64,000 nucleotides of DNA from Gerris lacustris (taxonomy: Eukaryota; Arthropoda; Insecta; Hemiptera; Gerridae): contig OX578286.1 in assembly GCA_951217055.1 (NCBI GenBank), positions 38,534,345 through 38,598,344 of the forward strand, read 5' to 3'. Positions 11,760 to 23,532 of the stretch are shown piece by piece (position 1 is the stretch's first letter; every line of letters begins with the position of its first letter). Position numbers and translations under genes: made by a program. The notes below the pieces were generated by a model. It had not been told where the DNA came from. It saw only the letters and a program-made list of their open reading frames with translations, and did not search any database.

Positions 11760-12330
11760 TTTTAGGGAGGGGGGGGGGGCCTCACTTATCACTTAGGGGA
11801 TCTTAAAAGGTTAAAAGTTATGGATATAAGTATTTATTAATGCCAAATAAAAAAAAAAAATGTGGCCAAAAAATTAAGATTTTTGTTTGGGGGGGGGGGG
11901 GGGGGGGGGTACCACCCCTCATCACTTAGGGGTGGTACAAAGATAAAAATTTGGGGTTATAAGTATTTTTTAATACCAAATCATAAAATAATAAAATTAA
12001 AAAAATTTGCCATAAAATTAATAAAACAATATTTTTGGGGGGTCTCCCTCATCACTTAGGGGTGGTAGAAAGGTAAAAATTTAGGGTTATAAGTATTGTT
12101 TAATGCCAAATCATAAAAAAATAAAATTAACAATTTTTGTTTAAAAATTCAAAAAATTTAATTTTGGGGGGCCCCCCCCTCATCACTGAGAGGTGGTAGA
12201 AAGGTAAAAATTTAGGGTTATAAGTATTTTTTAATGCCAAATCATAAAAAAATAAAATAAAAAATGTTTGTCCAAAAAATCAAAAAATAAAATTTCGGTT
12301 GGGCCCCCCTTATCACTTAGGGGCATAAAA
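11760..12330 (+). repeat. About 131-bp tandem repeat with G-runs
   Basis: The phrase 'ctcatcacttaggggtggta' (with variants) recurs at about 11917, 12048 and 12179, and in degraded form at about 12309 and 11785. Units include 'ttataagtattttttaatgc' and 'caaatcataaaa'. G-runs occur at 11765-11779 and 11890-11909. Confidence 0.75.
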
Positions 12331-12450
12331 AATAGATAACATCCTATTCTCAGACCTACCGATCAATACAAAAAAAAAATCATCAAAATCGGTCAAGCCG
12401 TTTCGGAGGAGTTCGGGATCAAACACCGTGGCCGAGAATTTTATATATAT

Positions 12451-13551
<1,101 letters not shown>

Positions 13552-13625
13552 CGGCCATCCTGATGTAAGCTTCGCTCTCGAAGCTAGTGGCTCAGACAAA
13601 AGTAATGTTACGTCCAACCTGTAAC
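13552..13625 (-). repeat. Partial extra LTR-like module
   Basis: It repeats the LTR's 'gtaagcttcgctctcgaagc' hairpin and 'cggccatcctgatgtaagc' (the LTR has 'cggccttcctgacgtaagc'). Read on the minus strand it begins 'tgttacaggttggacg', a plausible LTR start. Either the true LTR is about 471 bp and the right copy is truncated, or U3 contains a duplicated motif. No polypurine tract is visible at either candidate border. Confidence 0.5.
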
Positions 13626-13699
13626 ATCGTACAACTGAAGTTTGTGATTAAGGTACGCATAAGCAAAAATGCAATTTTTTTTTCTTTTTTTTTTTTCTT

Positions 13700-14398
13700 T
13701 GTAAATGCAGTCTACACAACAGGCAGTTCCATACATTACAATTCTTTTTTATTTTTTATAAATGCAGTCGACACAAAAGGTCTGTTCCATACATTTAAGA
13801 CTTCTTTTTTTTTTTATAAATGCAGTCGACACAAAAGGTCTGCTCCATACATGTAAGACTTCTTTTTTTTTTATAAATGCAGTCGACACAAAAGGTCTGT
13901 TCCATACATTTAAACTTTTTTTATAAATGCAGTCGACACAAAAGGTCTGTTCCATACATTTAAACTTTTTTTATAAATGCAGTCGACACAAAAGGTCTGT
14001 TCCATACATTTAGATTTCTTTTTTTTTTTTATAAATGCAGTCGACACAAAAGGTCTGTTCCATACATTTAAGCTTTTTTTTTATAAATGCAGTCGACACA
14101 AAAGGTCTGTTCCATACATTTAAACTTTTTTATAAATGCAGTCGACACAAAAGGTCTGTTCCATACATTTAAACTTTTTTTATAAATGCAGTCGACACAA
14201 AAGGTCTGTTCCATACATTTAGATTTCTTTTTTTTTTTTATAAATGCAGTCGACACAAAAGGTCTGTTCCATACATTTAAGCTTTTTTTTTATAAATGCA
14301 GTCGACACAAAAGGTCTGTTCCATACATTTAAACTTTTTTATAAATGCAGTCGACACAAAAGGTCTGTTCCATACATTTAGATTTTTTTTTTTTTTTT
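13700..14398 (-). repeat. About 50-bp tandem repeat in the 3' region of the retrotransposon
   Basis: About 13 units of 'ataaatgcagtcgacacaaa' plus 'aggtctgttccatacattta' are separated by T-runs of variable length (5-16 T), giving unit sizes of about 49-58 bp. The leftmost unit is diverged ('gcagtctacacaacaggcag'). On the minus strand some units read as repeated MEQTFCVDCIYKK, but T-run length changes shift the frame, so it is not a conserved protein. Confidence 0.9.
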
Positions 14399-14539
14399 AT
14401 AACTTAAGCATTAATTACTTTCCTTATTAGTTGTTTACAAGTTCGTCAACATATTAACTTCAACCAATCTGAAAGCAGACAACTATCCATATCATTGAAA
14501 CATTCTTATTGTAGTTTTCTTCGTCATGTCTTGTTATAG

Positions 14540-15063
14540 TACTTTTTTTTTTCGTCGGGTTAGAACTAGCTGGGTTTTCTAGATACCGCTCGACCATTCT
14601 GACTTTACAGATGATTCGATTCGCAGGAGGTTCATAATGGTTCTCATGTACCTTTCAACTTGACCGTTACTTTGGTTTAGATCAGGTGTAACAAAATGGT
14701 ATTTGTATTTAGCTGCCCCAGACACTTTGGTAGAGTGGTGTTTTTAAAGTTGGTTCCTGAATCCATTTTAATTAATCCTGGTTCACCGAACAGCGAAAGA
14801 ACTGTATTAATGCTGTCTTTAGTTTCGTCGGCCCGAACTGTTCTCAGGGGTGTCCACAAGCAATATTTTGTGAAGCGGTCAACCACTACAAGCAAATATT
14901 TAAACTTAGAATCGGTGGTAGTTAAAGGGCCCAAACAATCGAGATATAAAATATATAAAGGTTCTCTAGGCTTCTCTGCAGATTCAATGAACCCATGTAG
15001 AGGTCCAGTACTTGTTTTCTTGACTGCGCATACTAAACAATGGCGCATATTTTTTTTTTTTTC
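14540..15063 (-). pseudogene. Retrotransposon integrase domain (broken)
   Basis: On the minus strand an HCLVC segment (the Cys pair of the zinc-binding region) is followed by YLDCLGPL, YLLVVVDRFTKY and IKMDSGTNF, giving the first two catalytic Asp residues. The third, Glu, lies in NGQVERYMRT further downstream, in another frame. A T-run of about 14 at 15050-15063 breaks the N-terminal side and another of about 10 lies at 14544-14553. Integrase would join element DNA to the host chromosome; this copy cannot make it in one piece. Confidence 0.8.
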
Positions 15064-15152
15064 GTCGCTACTTCATTGTTTTACTTGTAGCCAAGTAATG
15101 TCTAAACGCATGTCTAACCCGTCGTACACCAATTGGATTTCTGCTGAGGAAG

Positions 15153-15575
15153 TCAGCGTGACGTAGGGAAGTCCTTTACGATAAATGATTTCGAAGTCTT
15201 AATCGAAGTCATGAAGGTCCACCATCTCCCAACTCTTGGAGATATATCTCTTTTCAATTTAGTTTCCTTGATGGCGTTGCAATTTGTTATCAATTTAAAC
15301 TTAATATCAAGTAAGTAAACACGTACAGTTTGTAAGGCTCTAACTATTGCGAGTGTGTCTTGCTCGTAAGATGGATATTTCTCCTCGCATTGGGTGGTAC
15401 GCTTACTAAAATTCCATATAAACCTCTTTGTGCCGTTACCTTTTTGAATTAGAACTGTTCCGTAGCCTCTACTACTCGAATCAGTGTGTAGTTCAGTTGG
15501 GAGTTCTGGATTGAAAACGGTTAACAATGGTTCCGATGTAAGGCATGATATGACGAGGAAGTTCCTAAACTTCAC
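15153..15575 (-). pseudogene. Retrotransposon RNase H domain (fragment)
   Basis: The frame contains ELHTDSSSRGYGTVLIQ (first catalytic Asp), CEEKYPSYEQDTLAIVRAL (catalytic Glu region) and FKLITNCNAI, where the usual Asp of the T-D motif reads Asn. This degrades the RNA strand of the RNA/DNA hybrid in intact elements. It is out of frame with both the RT piece and the integrase piece. Confidence 0.82.
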
Positions 15576-15628
15576 CCCAGATAAACTGTGTGTGTTTTCT
15601 TTTTAGTAAGCTCAGTGATACAAATAGT

Positions 15629-16357
15629 CTAACTATCAAAAGAAGGTATACATTTGCGAAAATATCTGGCCAAGCCCATAAACTTTCTCACTTCTCTTAC
15701 CGAAGAGGGAGTCGGTAGTTTCACTAGAGCATCAATGTTCCTTGGACTTGGCTGAATACCATTCACAAATTCACAGATATGATCCGCCCAAGTTGTTCGA
15801 TGCTTTTCTTGAGGAAACGGCACTTGGGCTGATTCAAAGAAAATCCGGCACCCTTGAGGGCGTCTAAAACAATTTTTAGGTGGGATAACCCTTCTTCGAT
15901 TGAGCTAGAAGGTATTAGAAGATCGTCCATATACACTAACACAAGTTTATCCTTTCGCTTGCCTAGAGCTTTGTGAACGGATCTTGGAAACACAGCAGGA
16001 GCGGCGGTCAACCCAAACAGTACTCTAAGGTATTCATAATGCTCGTCGGGAGTCGCAAAGGCGGTTTTGGGTAATGTCGCATCGACTAATGCAATTTGAT
16101 TAAATCCCAATACCCGATACCATATCCATTGATGTAAAAAGAAACGAGGCTTTGCTTAGTCTGTCCAACTGGTCTTCGATAAGGGGTAGGGGATACCTAT
16201 CTTTCACGGTTAAGCTATTTAGCTCCCTGTAGTCCAACGCACATTCTCCAGGTTCCTTCTTTTTTTTTTTTTTTTTTTTTTTTTTTTCACCAGTAGGGTA
16301 GGACTTGCAAATGGACTCACTCTCTCTTATGATGACATTACTCATTAGGTCAGTCAC
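15629..16357 (-). pseudogene. Retrotransposon reverse transcriptase domain (frameshifted)
   Basis: Three overlapping frames carry [20 protein letters not shown], then FGLTAAPAVFPRSVHKALG and the catalytic YMDD box in LVLVYMDDLLIPSSS, then VREVRKFMGLARYFRKCIPSF. Motif order and spacing fit Ty3/gypsy. The upstream frame is broken by a T-run of about 27 at 16260-16287 (A-run on the coding strand) at a site where Lys codons are expected. A frame change near 16100-16110 separates the first two pieces. The YMDD box itself is intact. Confidence 0.88.
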
Positions 16358-16381
16358 AATGCCGACAACCTATAAGAAGCT

Positions 16382-16730
16382 CTATAAATGTTTTTTTTTT
16401 TTTTTTCCCAGATTGATAGACATTTTGGTTCCCTCAACAAGAACCACATTACCGAACATATTCTTATATTGTGCTAATAAGTTAAGCTGTGTATTCCTAT
16501 CTTCTCCAATCAAATCGGTGTCAACATCTGCACCGCCTTGGCGAGGAGGGTCTGAAGATATACTAGCTACGGTCTGTGGTCTCCGTAACATTCTGGATCC
16601 GGAAAAAATCTGTTATTGGAACTAACGAGGTTTCGTTAAGTACATCTTGGCCCAGATAAATGTTATAATTTAATGCGCAGGTGCAATATAAAAGAATGTT
16701 AGGTACGTTGCGGACCTGGGTCCCAGTCAC
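16382..16730 (-). pseudogene. Protease-RT linker region of pol (broken)
   Basis: The coding strand has a frame containing LLAQYKNMFGNVVLVEGTKM, which resembles the linker just before the RT of gypsy elements. It terminates in a run of Lys codons produced by the T-run of about 18 at 16389-16406. Frames on each side are not continuous with the protease or the RT. Confidence 0.6.
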
Positions 16731-16732
16731 TT

Positions 16733-17014
16733 CTATATCGGTAGTAAAACATTTATGTGGCGTATCGGTCCGGGACTGAACCCCTTCAATAGTACTTCGC
16801 ACAATTTGATTTTGTCTTCAAATAGTTTTCTATATTTATTGGACATAAGACAACAATCAGCTCTAGTATCAATTAGCGCTTGAAACGCATTACCGCAGAT
16901 TCGCACGACTGAACCCTTAAGAACTTGCCCCGAGATGCAAACGTTGACGTTCTTTCGTTTTTCTATGGCTGCCTTGGTAAAGCAGTTTGGCGCACTATGA
17001 CCCCGTTTGAGCAA
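16733..17014 (-). pseudogene. Retrotransposon zinc-knuckle end and aspartic protease (mutated)
   Basis: The frame starts with KRGHSAPNC, the second half of a CCHC knuckle, then reads GNAFQALIDTRADCCLMS. The aspartic-protease triad of retroelements is D-T/S-G; here it reads D-T-R, a single-base change from a Gly codon that should abolish activity. The first Cys pair of the knuckle is not in the same frame. Confidence 0.72.
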
Positions 17015-17800
17015 AACGAATAGGTTACCTCCCTAGAAGGTCCAGGGTTCGACTTTATCTGACTTGCCACGTATCTCTTACAACCAGAATACATGTGGCA
17101 CAAAACACCGCATGAGTGGCTCTAAATTTCAGCCAAAGGGCGTCTTCCAGGATTAACCAATGAACTTTTCTTATCATCAACAAATTTACTAGGTGGATGA
17201 CGTTAATCTACTCGAGGGTGCGATCTCTTTATACCACGTTGCAAAAAGCGGGGTTCGTTGAATCTCTGACTTCTTTGAGGCACCGGACGGGGCGTTTTCT
17301 TAACGAGGTAAAATATGATATAAGCTCCCTAACATTAGTACAATTTCGATTTACCGCTGCTGACTTAACATCCAGTTCACAAATATCATGAACGATCAGC
17401 TCAACAAGATCTGCTTCTTTCCACGTTACCTGTAGGCACTTGAGCCTTGCTAATTTTTCGTGCACGTATCGTTCGTAAGAGTTGACTTGCGAGCTGTTGT
17501 AATTCGCGGCATCCTCGAACAGGTGTCCTAAGTTTCTTCGAAGGGGAAAAGCTTCCGCAGAAAGTCTTTTTTAAAGGTCATCCAGTTCTTAATGTCAGGG
17601 TCCTACTTCTCGAACCATTGTCTAGCATTGTCTCTTAAAAACCCGGTTATTCTTGATACTGCCTCTACATCATTTCACAAGAACTGATGTTTTTTATTTT
17701 TTCAATGTGAAATATTCATTTATTGGAATCATGTAATTCCGGGCGGAGCACTGGAATGTTGTAAGCATCACTATGGTTCATATGCTGCAACAATACCATC
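17015..17800 (-). pseudogene. Retrotransposon Gag remnant
   Basis: The minus strand contains ITGFLRDNARQWFEK, DPDIKNWMTFKKDF and, in another frame, LKCLQVTWKEADLVELI and VKSAAVNRNCTNVRELISYF. This is the usual Gag capsid-like pattern of Ty3/gypsy elements. Stops and frame changes separate the pieces (for example near 17465 and 17610). Confidence 0.68.
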
Positions 17801-18736
17801 TGCGGGTAAACTCCGTGATAGCCGACGTAAAATAAGTTTGATGGTAAGGGACGCTGGGGTGAGCACCAGAGTCGTTTCCTCCGGGGTCCACGTCGGAAAC
17901 TATGAATTTGTCCATGTTATAGCCTCTTTTTTTATTATTATTTTTTATTTATTATTTTTTTTTTTTTAATATCACCCGTTATGTCCAAATATGAGAGAAA
18001 CTGCACTAAGAAATCACACTCCCAAAAAAGTGAAAGATAATAGAACTGTTCTGTAAAACCGTTCTCGAGAATCGTTCACTAAAATTATTCTCTAGGATCG
18101 TTCTCTAAACTCGTTCCGTAGAACCGTTCTCTTGAATCATTCAGTAGAACCGTTCTCTTTTTATCGTTCCGTAGAACCGTTCTCTTGAATCGTTCCGTAG
18201 AACCGTTCCAAAGAACCTATAATCTCGGAAAAGAACTGACTCTCGAAAAGAACAATTCCGTCGTTCAAGCACAGAACGAAGGCATTTTATAGTTTCTCGA
18301 GGAGGTAGTAAAATAGATGAATTTAGAGCAAGAGTGACAGGGGGCTCTGTGCAAGTGTTTGTACTACCACTAAATTAAATGCGTGAGTGTGGGGTAGCTT
18401 GCTGCTTGTAACAAAAACAACAAAAAAAATCACGTAAAAATAAGAAAACCAGAAATTACGAAATACTTAATAAAAAAGAATTATAGACAAAGAAAATTAA
18501 ACCACTTATCTAGAACAGTTCTTTGGAGAGAAAATCCTCAGAAAATATTTATGTATGACACTATACAACACAAGTAAAGATAATTATTTTAGATGAAACA
18601 ATTGTTGTGATTTTCTTCTAAAAAAAAACACTGTTAAAATGACACTCTCGCACTTTTAATACAATTAGTTTTAAACTGGTTCTTTTTGAACAAACACAAA
18701 CGAGTCAGGAAAGGGGGATTCTCTAACCACTTCTGA
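17801..18736 (-). other. 5' leader of the retrotransposon, with short tandem repeats
   Basis: No coding pieces were recognised. At about 18050-18215 there are repeats of 'cgttccgtagaaccgttctc' (roughly 26-bp units, 5-6 copies), suggestive of a structured leader or packaging region. T-rich tracts lie at 17930-17970. Confidence 0.55.
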
Positions 18737-19133
18737 TATTAGATATTAAGGGAAACCTGATGTCGTCTTGAGTCTTCCGCGGAGCAGGAAAGCAGGAAAA
18801 GCGGAACTCCTTCGAAAGATGGCCGCTGTCGCAACTCCCACGCTGTCCAAAACCAAAACTGTCTCTCGAGGACCTCAGCGCGATCCTCCCGCCGCTGCGC
18901 GCATGTCCGGTAATCCAGTGTCTTGACTACGACTTTCAACCAGCGTTTTCATTGGGAGAGGACAGACGCCATTAATCGTCGTACTTATTTAAATAAGTAC
19001 GACCCGTATCCAAACAATAAACACATATATTTAATAATAAAATAGACCATCTAACACGGCCTTCCTGACGTAAGCTTCGCTCTCGAAGCTGGTGTCTCAC
19101 ATATAATAAGTAATAATAACAAACAATCCAACA
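18737..19133 (-). repeat. 5' LTR of the gypsy-type element
   Basis: It is identical to 13155-13551. It is expected to hold the element's promoter, since it lies upstream of gag on the minus strand; I see no unambiguous TATA/Inr pair. Confidence 0.93.
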
Positions 19134-19153
19134 ATATATATAGGTATATGTAT

Positions 19154-19605
19154 TTCTAGCGGATTTCTTGTAAGCACGATAACTCTCGAACGAATTGACG
19201 TATCAAAATAAAACTTGCACCGAAAAATCAAACTCGTTGAGATGAGGATCCCCTAAATAAATAAATGGGATCTTTATGACGTCATTAACCCCTCCTGATG
19301 AGTCAGCAAATATTAAAAAAAATACAAATAATCAAGTGAGGTCGCTTCATATGTTTTTTAACATCCTGAATCCAAAAAATGAGTTACCATAGCGATTCGA
19401 ATAATAATTTTATAATAATAATAGTAGCAATAACAACAATTTCTTGCGGATTTCTTGTGAGCACGATAGCTCTCGAACAAATTGACGTATCAAAATAAAA
19501 CTTGCACCGAAAAATCAAGCTCGTTGAGATGAGGATCCCCTAAAAAAGTGGGATCTTTATGACGTCATTAACCCCTCCTGATGAGTCAGCAAAGATTAAA
19601 AATAA
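19154..19605 (+). repeat. Direct duplication of about 165 bp (two copies, offset about 286)
   Basis: 'gcggatttcttgtaagcacg' and 'aaacttgcaccgaaaaatca' through 'cccctcctgatgagtcagca' occur at about 19158-19320 and 19444-19595, separated by an AT-rich spacer. The 'gatctttatgacgtcatt' phrase in each includes the CRE-like TGACGTCA. Confidence 0.75.
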
Positions 19606-19607
19606 TC

Positions 19608-19878
19608 CTACCGCGGGTTTCCGCAAGCCAAGCGAATTTCCATTGGAAATTTGTAGTTCAATGTTGTGCAGTTTAAACCTCTTTGAAACTACTACTATTA
19701 TGTTTAACTAAGCATTATTATAAAAACCCTAATCTAACTAAAATATTTCTTATAAATTTTCTTAACTTAAAACAATCCACACAATGGTAGTAGTTATGAA
19801 GGAAGTTTAAACTGCACAACATTGAACTACAAATTTTCAATGGAAATTCGCTTGGCTTGCGGAAACCCACAGTAGGAT
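19608..19878. mobile_element. MITE with about 75-bp terminal inverted repeats
   Basis: The left arm 'cctaccgcgggtttccgc' through 'tgttgtgcagtttaaac' is matched by the inverse at 19800-19878 ('gtttaaactgcacaacattg' to 'gcttgcggaaacccacagta' and 'gg'). The interior of about 110 bp is AT-rich and non-coding. Confidence 0.85.
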
Positions 19879-20190
19879 TTTTTTTAATTATATAATTTCA
19901 ACACAAATAAACTTTTTACCTAATGTGTAAAAATATACTTCAACTTTATACTTTTATACTCTTTAGTATTCTAAGTTCATTCTTAACCTATTAAATGAAA
20001 TAATATTTACTCTTATATATAATTTATTCACAATACATAGAATAGACAACAATAAATCAGCTGGTAATGTAAATAATGTAAATAAAACGAATCCATGTAA
20101 ATTGATCATCACATTTTTAGTGTTTCATTGACTTATCATGAACATTCGAAACGATAAGATGCAATAAGAAACTGCATTGCTCTTAGACTC
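19879..20190. other. Unassigned AT-rich sequence
   Basis: No recognised feature. Confidence 0.4.
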
Positions 20191-20593
20191 AAAACGTTTT
20201 GAATTTTGAAAATTCAAATCCAAATCAAAATAATGTAGAGTAATAGTGTTTTTATCAAGAAATATTTAATTGACCTTGGACTCGAATTGTTATGAAAACG
20301 GTGTTTTTATACGGTTTTCAATCTAGATTGAGTTTTCAAAACGTTTTAATCCTTCATGAAAACATGAATAGAGATTCCACTACCAAAAAGTGTTAAAAAC
20401 GATGTTTTCATGCGGTTTTCAATCTCGATTTAATTTCAAAATATTGAAATTAATAGTAGTTTTGAGTTTTCAAAACGTTTTAATCCTCCATGAAAACATG
20501 GCTGGAGATTCCACTGCCTAAAAGTGTTTTGCCATATATAGTGTGTTGCCTAAAAGTGTAGATTGAATTTCAAAATATTGAATTCAATAGGGT
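20190..20593 (+). repeat. About 133-bp tandem repeat, interrupted by a SINE
   Basis: 'gttttcaaaacgttttaatc' with 'atgaaaacatg' and 'gagattccactgcc/acc' recurs at about 20333 and 20466; the third partial unit ends at 'ttcaaaatattga' where the SINE begins. Confidence 0.65.
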
Positions 20594-20979
20594 TTTTTTT
20601 TTTTTTCCGGGGGGCTTTTACACCCGAAGACTCAGCCCACTTAGGTGGGCCCATCGAACAAACCCGGGTTAGGGACCGAAATCTTCACACTTTTGTGAAG
20701 ATGTGGTCGGTAACCATGACTCCCCTCCTGGTTGTATTACAACCAGGAGTGTCATCATCATGGTTTCCAGGCCGAAACCTGGTGGCGCCACTCTTTCGAG
20801 GAGCTTCCCATTTATTTAAACAATGCTGGGTTGACATTGAGCGGGGGGCCCGGTCCGGGAATCGAACCCAGAGCTGTGGTCAGAAGCGTTTACCCATCCA
20901 TCTACTGACCCTGCTCGAGGCTGCTTAACTTGCGTTATCACACGGCAAGCGCGCTAGCCTCTGAGCTACCCAGGTCCCT
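20594..20979 (-). mobile_element. Composite tRNA/5S-like SINE, family 1 (minus copy)
   Basis: Read on the minus strand, 'cctgggtagctcagaggcta' (A-box-like) is followed by 'gtcagtagatggatgggtaa' (resembling the 5S box), then 'gggttcgattcccggacc' (B-box-like) and 'tttcggcctggaaaccatga'. The end is 'taaaagccccccgg' and an A-rich tail. It is colinear with 40796-41181. No protein is encoded; A and B boxes indicate pol III transcription. Confidence 0.75.
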
Positions 20980-21113
20980 AATCAACCTCCTTTATTTTTA
21001 AGGAGGTTTAATCAACCTCCTTTTACTTCACCCCTCAATGAACTTAGGCGCCAATTTAATCAACCTAATATAGAGCATATTTATGTTATTAGAAGTATCT
21101 TATTGCTTCCGAG

Positions 21114-21680
21114 CTTACCGAAGGTAACGGAAGCATTGTGTTCACTTTTGAGAACGAAAAACTTTTATGCCGCCGATTTTAAAAATTCCAAGACAGAAAT
21201 CCGTTTCAGACATCAGGGAACATTTTTGGTCTCGTGTCTGTTTGTCTGTCTGTCTGTCGGTCTGTGTGTCCGCGAATTATGAAACGTGTGACGATAACTT
21301 GAGTAAATGTCAACCGATTTTGATGAAATTTGGTAGAGACGTTCATTTTACCAATGCCCAGGACGAGTTCGTTGGACAACGTTATCCGTCTAAGCGTTCA
21401 CGAACAACGCTTGCGTGAACGAAAATTTCAAATTAAAAATTGGAATTTTAGGTCGGGGAAAAATCTAACTTCATCTATTCAATGAGACAAACATTTTTTT
21501 CAAATACAATTTTCTAGTAAAACCAACAGCGACACCGCTATAAAGTGTTAAAGACCGCTAAAACTATTAATAGTTTTCACACAATAAATAATATAACAAT
21601 AATTTTAATGTTAATATAATAGTGAAGTACATGATAGGATGCGAGGAAGCTATGTGCCACACTAATTGACAGTCTATTTT
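21114..21680 (+). mobile_element. Short interspersed element, family B (copy 2)
   Basis: It has the same 5' hairpin (gcttccg...cggaagc) and a GTCTGT block 'ctgtttgtctgtctgtctgt'. This is followed by 'gataacttgagtaaatgtca', 'accgattttgatgaaatttg' and 'caatgcccaggacgagttcg'. The end is 'gatgcgaggaagctatgtgc' and 'acagtctattttt'. The central block is shared with family D at 46799-47715 in the reverse direction. Confidence 0.65.
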
Positions 21681-22415
21681 TAATTGTGAAAGGTTCTAGT
21701 AAAAATTGTTTCGGAGATAAATCAACCATAAGTATTTTACGAAAATGATCGTGATCTTAAATTGGAATAAATAAATAAATAAATAAATATATTCTTTATT
21801 ATAGAGCCAATTTGTATCGGATATAACATGTCAAGTATAAAAACAAATAATCATACAATATGAAGGTTAATAACAATGAACAGAAACAGAAACAATGAAA
21901 TGTAAAATAAATAAATAAAATAAAACATTAAAACTCTTAGTAGATATTATGTATCAGATATATATTCAGATATTGAATAGTAAGCTTTATCTTTAAGCAT
22001 TTGTTTTAATGGTAAATAAGGTATCCCTCCTTAGCGCACGTATACTGTATACTGTATTACTGTATACATCATCAAAGGAAACTCCCTACCACGTTTGGTG
22101 ATTCTAGGAGATTCCAAGATGTAGATAATAATAAGTTGCTGTAAATTACTTTCCTATTTTAAAATTAAATCAGATTAGGACACATTTTGCAGAACATGTT
22201 CATGTCATAAAAAGTGACTTATTTCCAAGTTTAAAGTTCTAGTCCAAATAGTTTTGGAGATATAGCAACTATCAAAATGAAAAGAAAACACCATCTCTGA
22301 ATAGAAGAATCAACTGCTTTTCTTATATACAAACTACTGAAGCACACCCCCTCCCCTTAATATATATCCCCCTCCCCTTAATATATATACAGGAATAGTA
22401 GTTTGATGTACTGAC
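21681..22415. other. Intron sequence flanking the exon; simple repeat
   Basis: It holds an (AAAT)n tract at about 21768-21790 and repeated 'ccccctccccttaatatata' at about 22347-22390. Otherwise nothing was recognised. Confidence 0.5.
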
Positions 22416-22612
22416 CACAGTGACAGCATCGTTAAGTAGTGACTCTCCGAAGACTACGATGTAGAGGATCTCGTTGACATGTATTTCTTCGAAGACAGCT
22501 AGAACAGCGACCGGATCTACAGCTGATATAAGAGCAGAGAATAACAAGATATCGAGTAGAGGTACTTCACAGCCAAACAAACCTGTCATACCAACTCCCC
22601 ACAGACTTAGAC
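22416..22612 (-). CDS. Nhe2: Na+/H+ exchanger (SLC9A/NHE), internal exon (second of three), ion-binding core
   Basis: This is a 197-bp exon with acceptor 'tgtttcag' and donor 'gtcagt'. It enters in phase 1, completing a split Gly codon, and leaves in phase 0. It encodes [13 protein letters not shown], then [32 protein letters not shown] and DAVTV. The [14 protein letters not shown] and [12 protein letters not shown] blocks are the most conserved NHE signatures. The Glu and Asp of GES-LLND correspond to the acidic residues that family knowledge places at the transport site (E262 and D267 of human NHE1), and both are intact. No stop or frameshift is seen, so the exon looks functional. It lies between introns of about 17 kb and 14.9 kb that are full of repeats. 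Confidence 0.95.
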
Positions 22613-22684
22613 CTGAAACACACATAAGTTACACATTTATTAATTTAATAGTTATTTATGCACCTAGGGATGCTATTTTTCTAT

Positions 22685-23031
22685 GCTATTTTTCCGAGGT
22701 AGCAGACAATGAAAAACTAACTTTTTTTTATTAAAAACAGAGCGTAACATACGAAAAAAAAAATATTTTGATAGCAAACAAAAAACAAGTTAAAAAAAAA
22801 ACCTAATAGAGGTTCAACTATAAAAAAAAAAATAAAACGCACTGCCATCTTGTGGATTTTAATCGTACTAAGAAGCATATCTAATTGGTTGCAGCGCTAA
22901 AAACGGCACTTTTGATAACTACCCGTAGGATGTAAAAAAAGTGTTTACATTTCATACCACGTAATGAAAACAAAATTAATTTTAGCTATTTTTTTAGGGT
23001 CTATACTATTTCACTGCCTACCACGAAAAAA
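22685..23031. mobile_element. MITE with CTATTTTTCCGAGGTAGC terminus (copy 1)
   Basis: The left end 'gctatttttccgaggtagca' and the right end inverse ('ctatttcactgcctaccacg' plus A-run) form imperfect inverted repeats. The interior shares 'aaaacgca', 'gattttaatcgtacta' and 'gataactacccg' (or close variants) with 31545-31941. Confidence 0.7.
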
Positions 23032-23050
23032 AAATTACTTTTCGTCCCTA

Positions 23051-23530
23051 CTGGAGATTATGCTTATTTATATTCAAAGGTTTTTTGTAGATTAGGCGTA
23101 GATTCACTTATTATGAAAAACAATAGTCTATAAAACCTAAATTTTTTATTGCAACGAAGTTCCTTAAGTTACAGCGTCTGAAGCCCGGGATAGAATCTAC
23201 TAGCGTCTTGATTCTCTCCAGCATTGATTTTGGAAAATTATTATAATTAATTGCCTTAGTGTTGTAGAAAGATTTTCCTTTAGAACAAAAAGATTCTTAA
23301 TTTTAAAGAATTAGATTGTTTTTCAGCGCTAAACTCACATTTTGAAAATTAATCAGTCGCAACTATTATTAAATGCTGATCAGTTTCGATTACTTTAGTT
23401 TTAGTTGATCAGCATCTTTGAACTGATGCTGTTCAAAACTATAGTTGTAAATAAACCCGTTATGATAATGTCATCTCAAAACGACAGAACCTATTAAGGA
23501 CATTAAATTTTCACAAATCAAGCTTATTGT
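23051..23530. other. Unassigned intron sequence
   Basis: No coding or repeat signal was recognised. Confidence 0.4.
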
Positions 23531-23532
23531 TG

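Noticed and set aside
13700..14398. CRISPR-like repeat/spacer pattern
   Set aside because: The intervals are only T-runs of variable length, with no unique spacers, and the block lies inside an LTR retrotransposon.
19270..19580. Two TGACGTCA sites as CREB regulatory elements
   Set aside because: Both belong to a duplicated repeat segment and no promoter is nearby; the duplication explains their recurrence.
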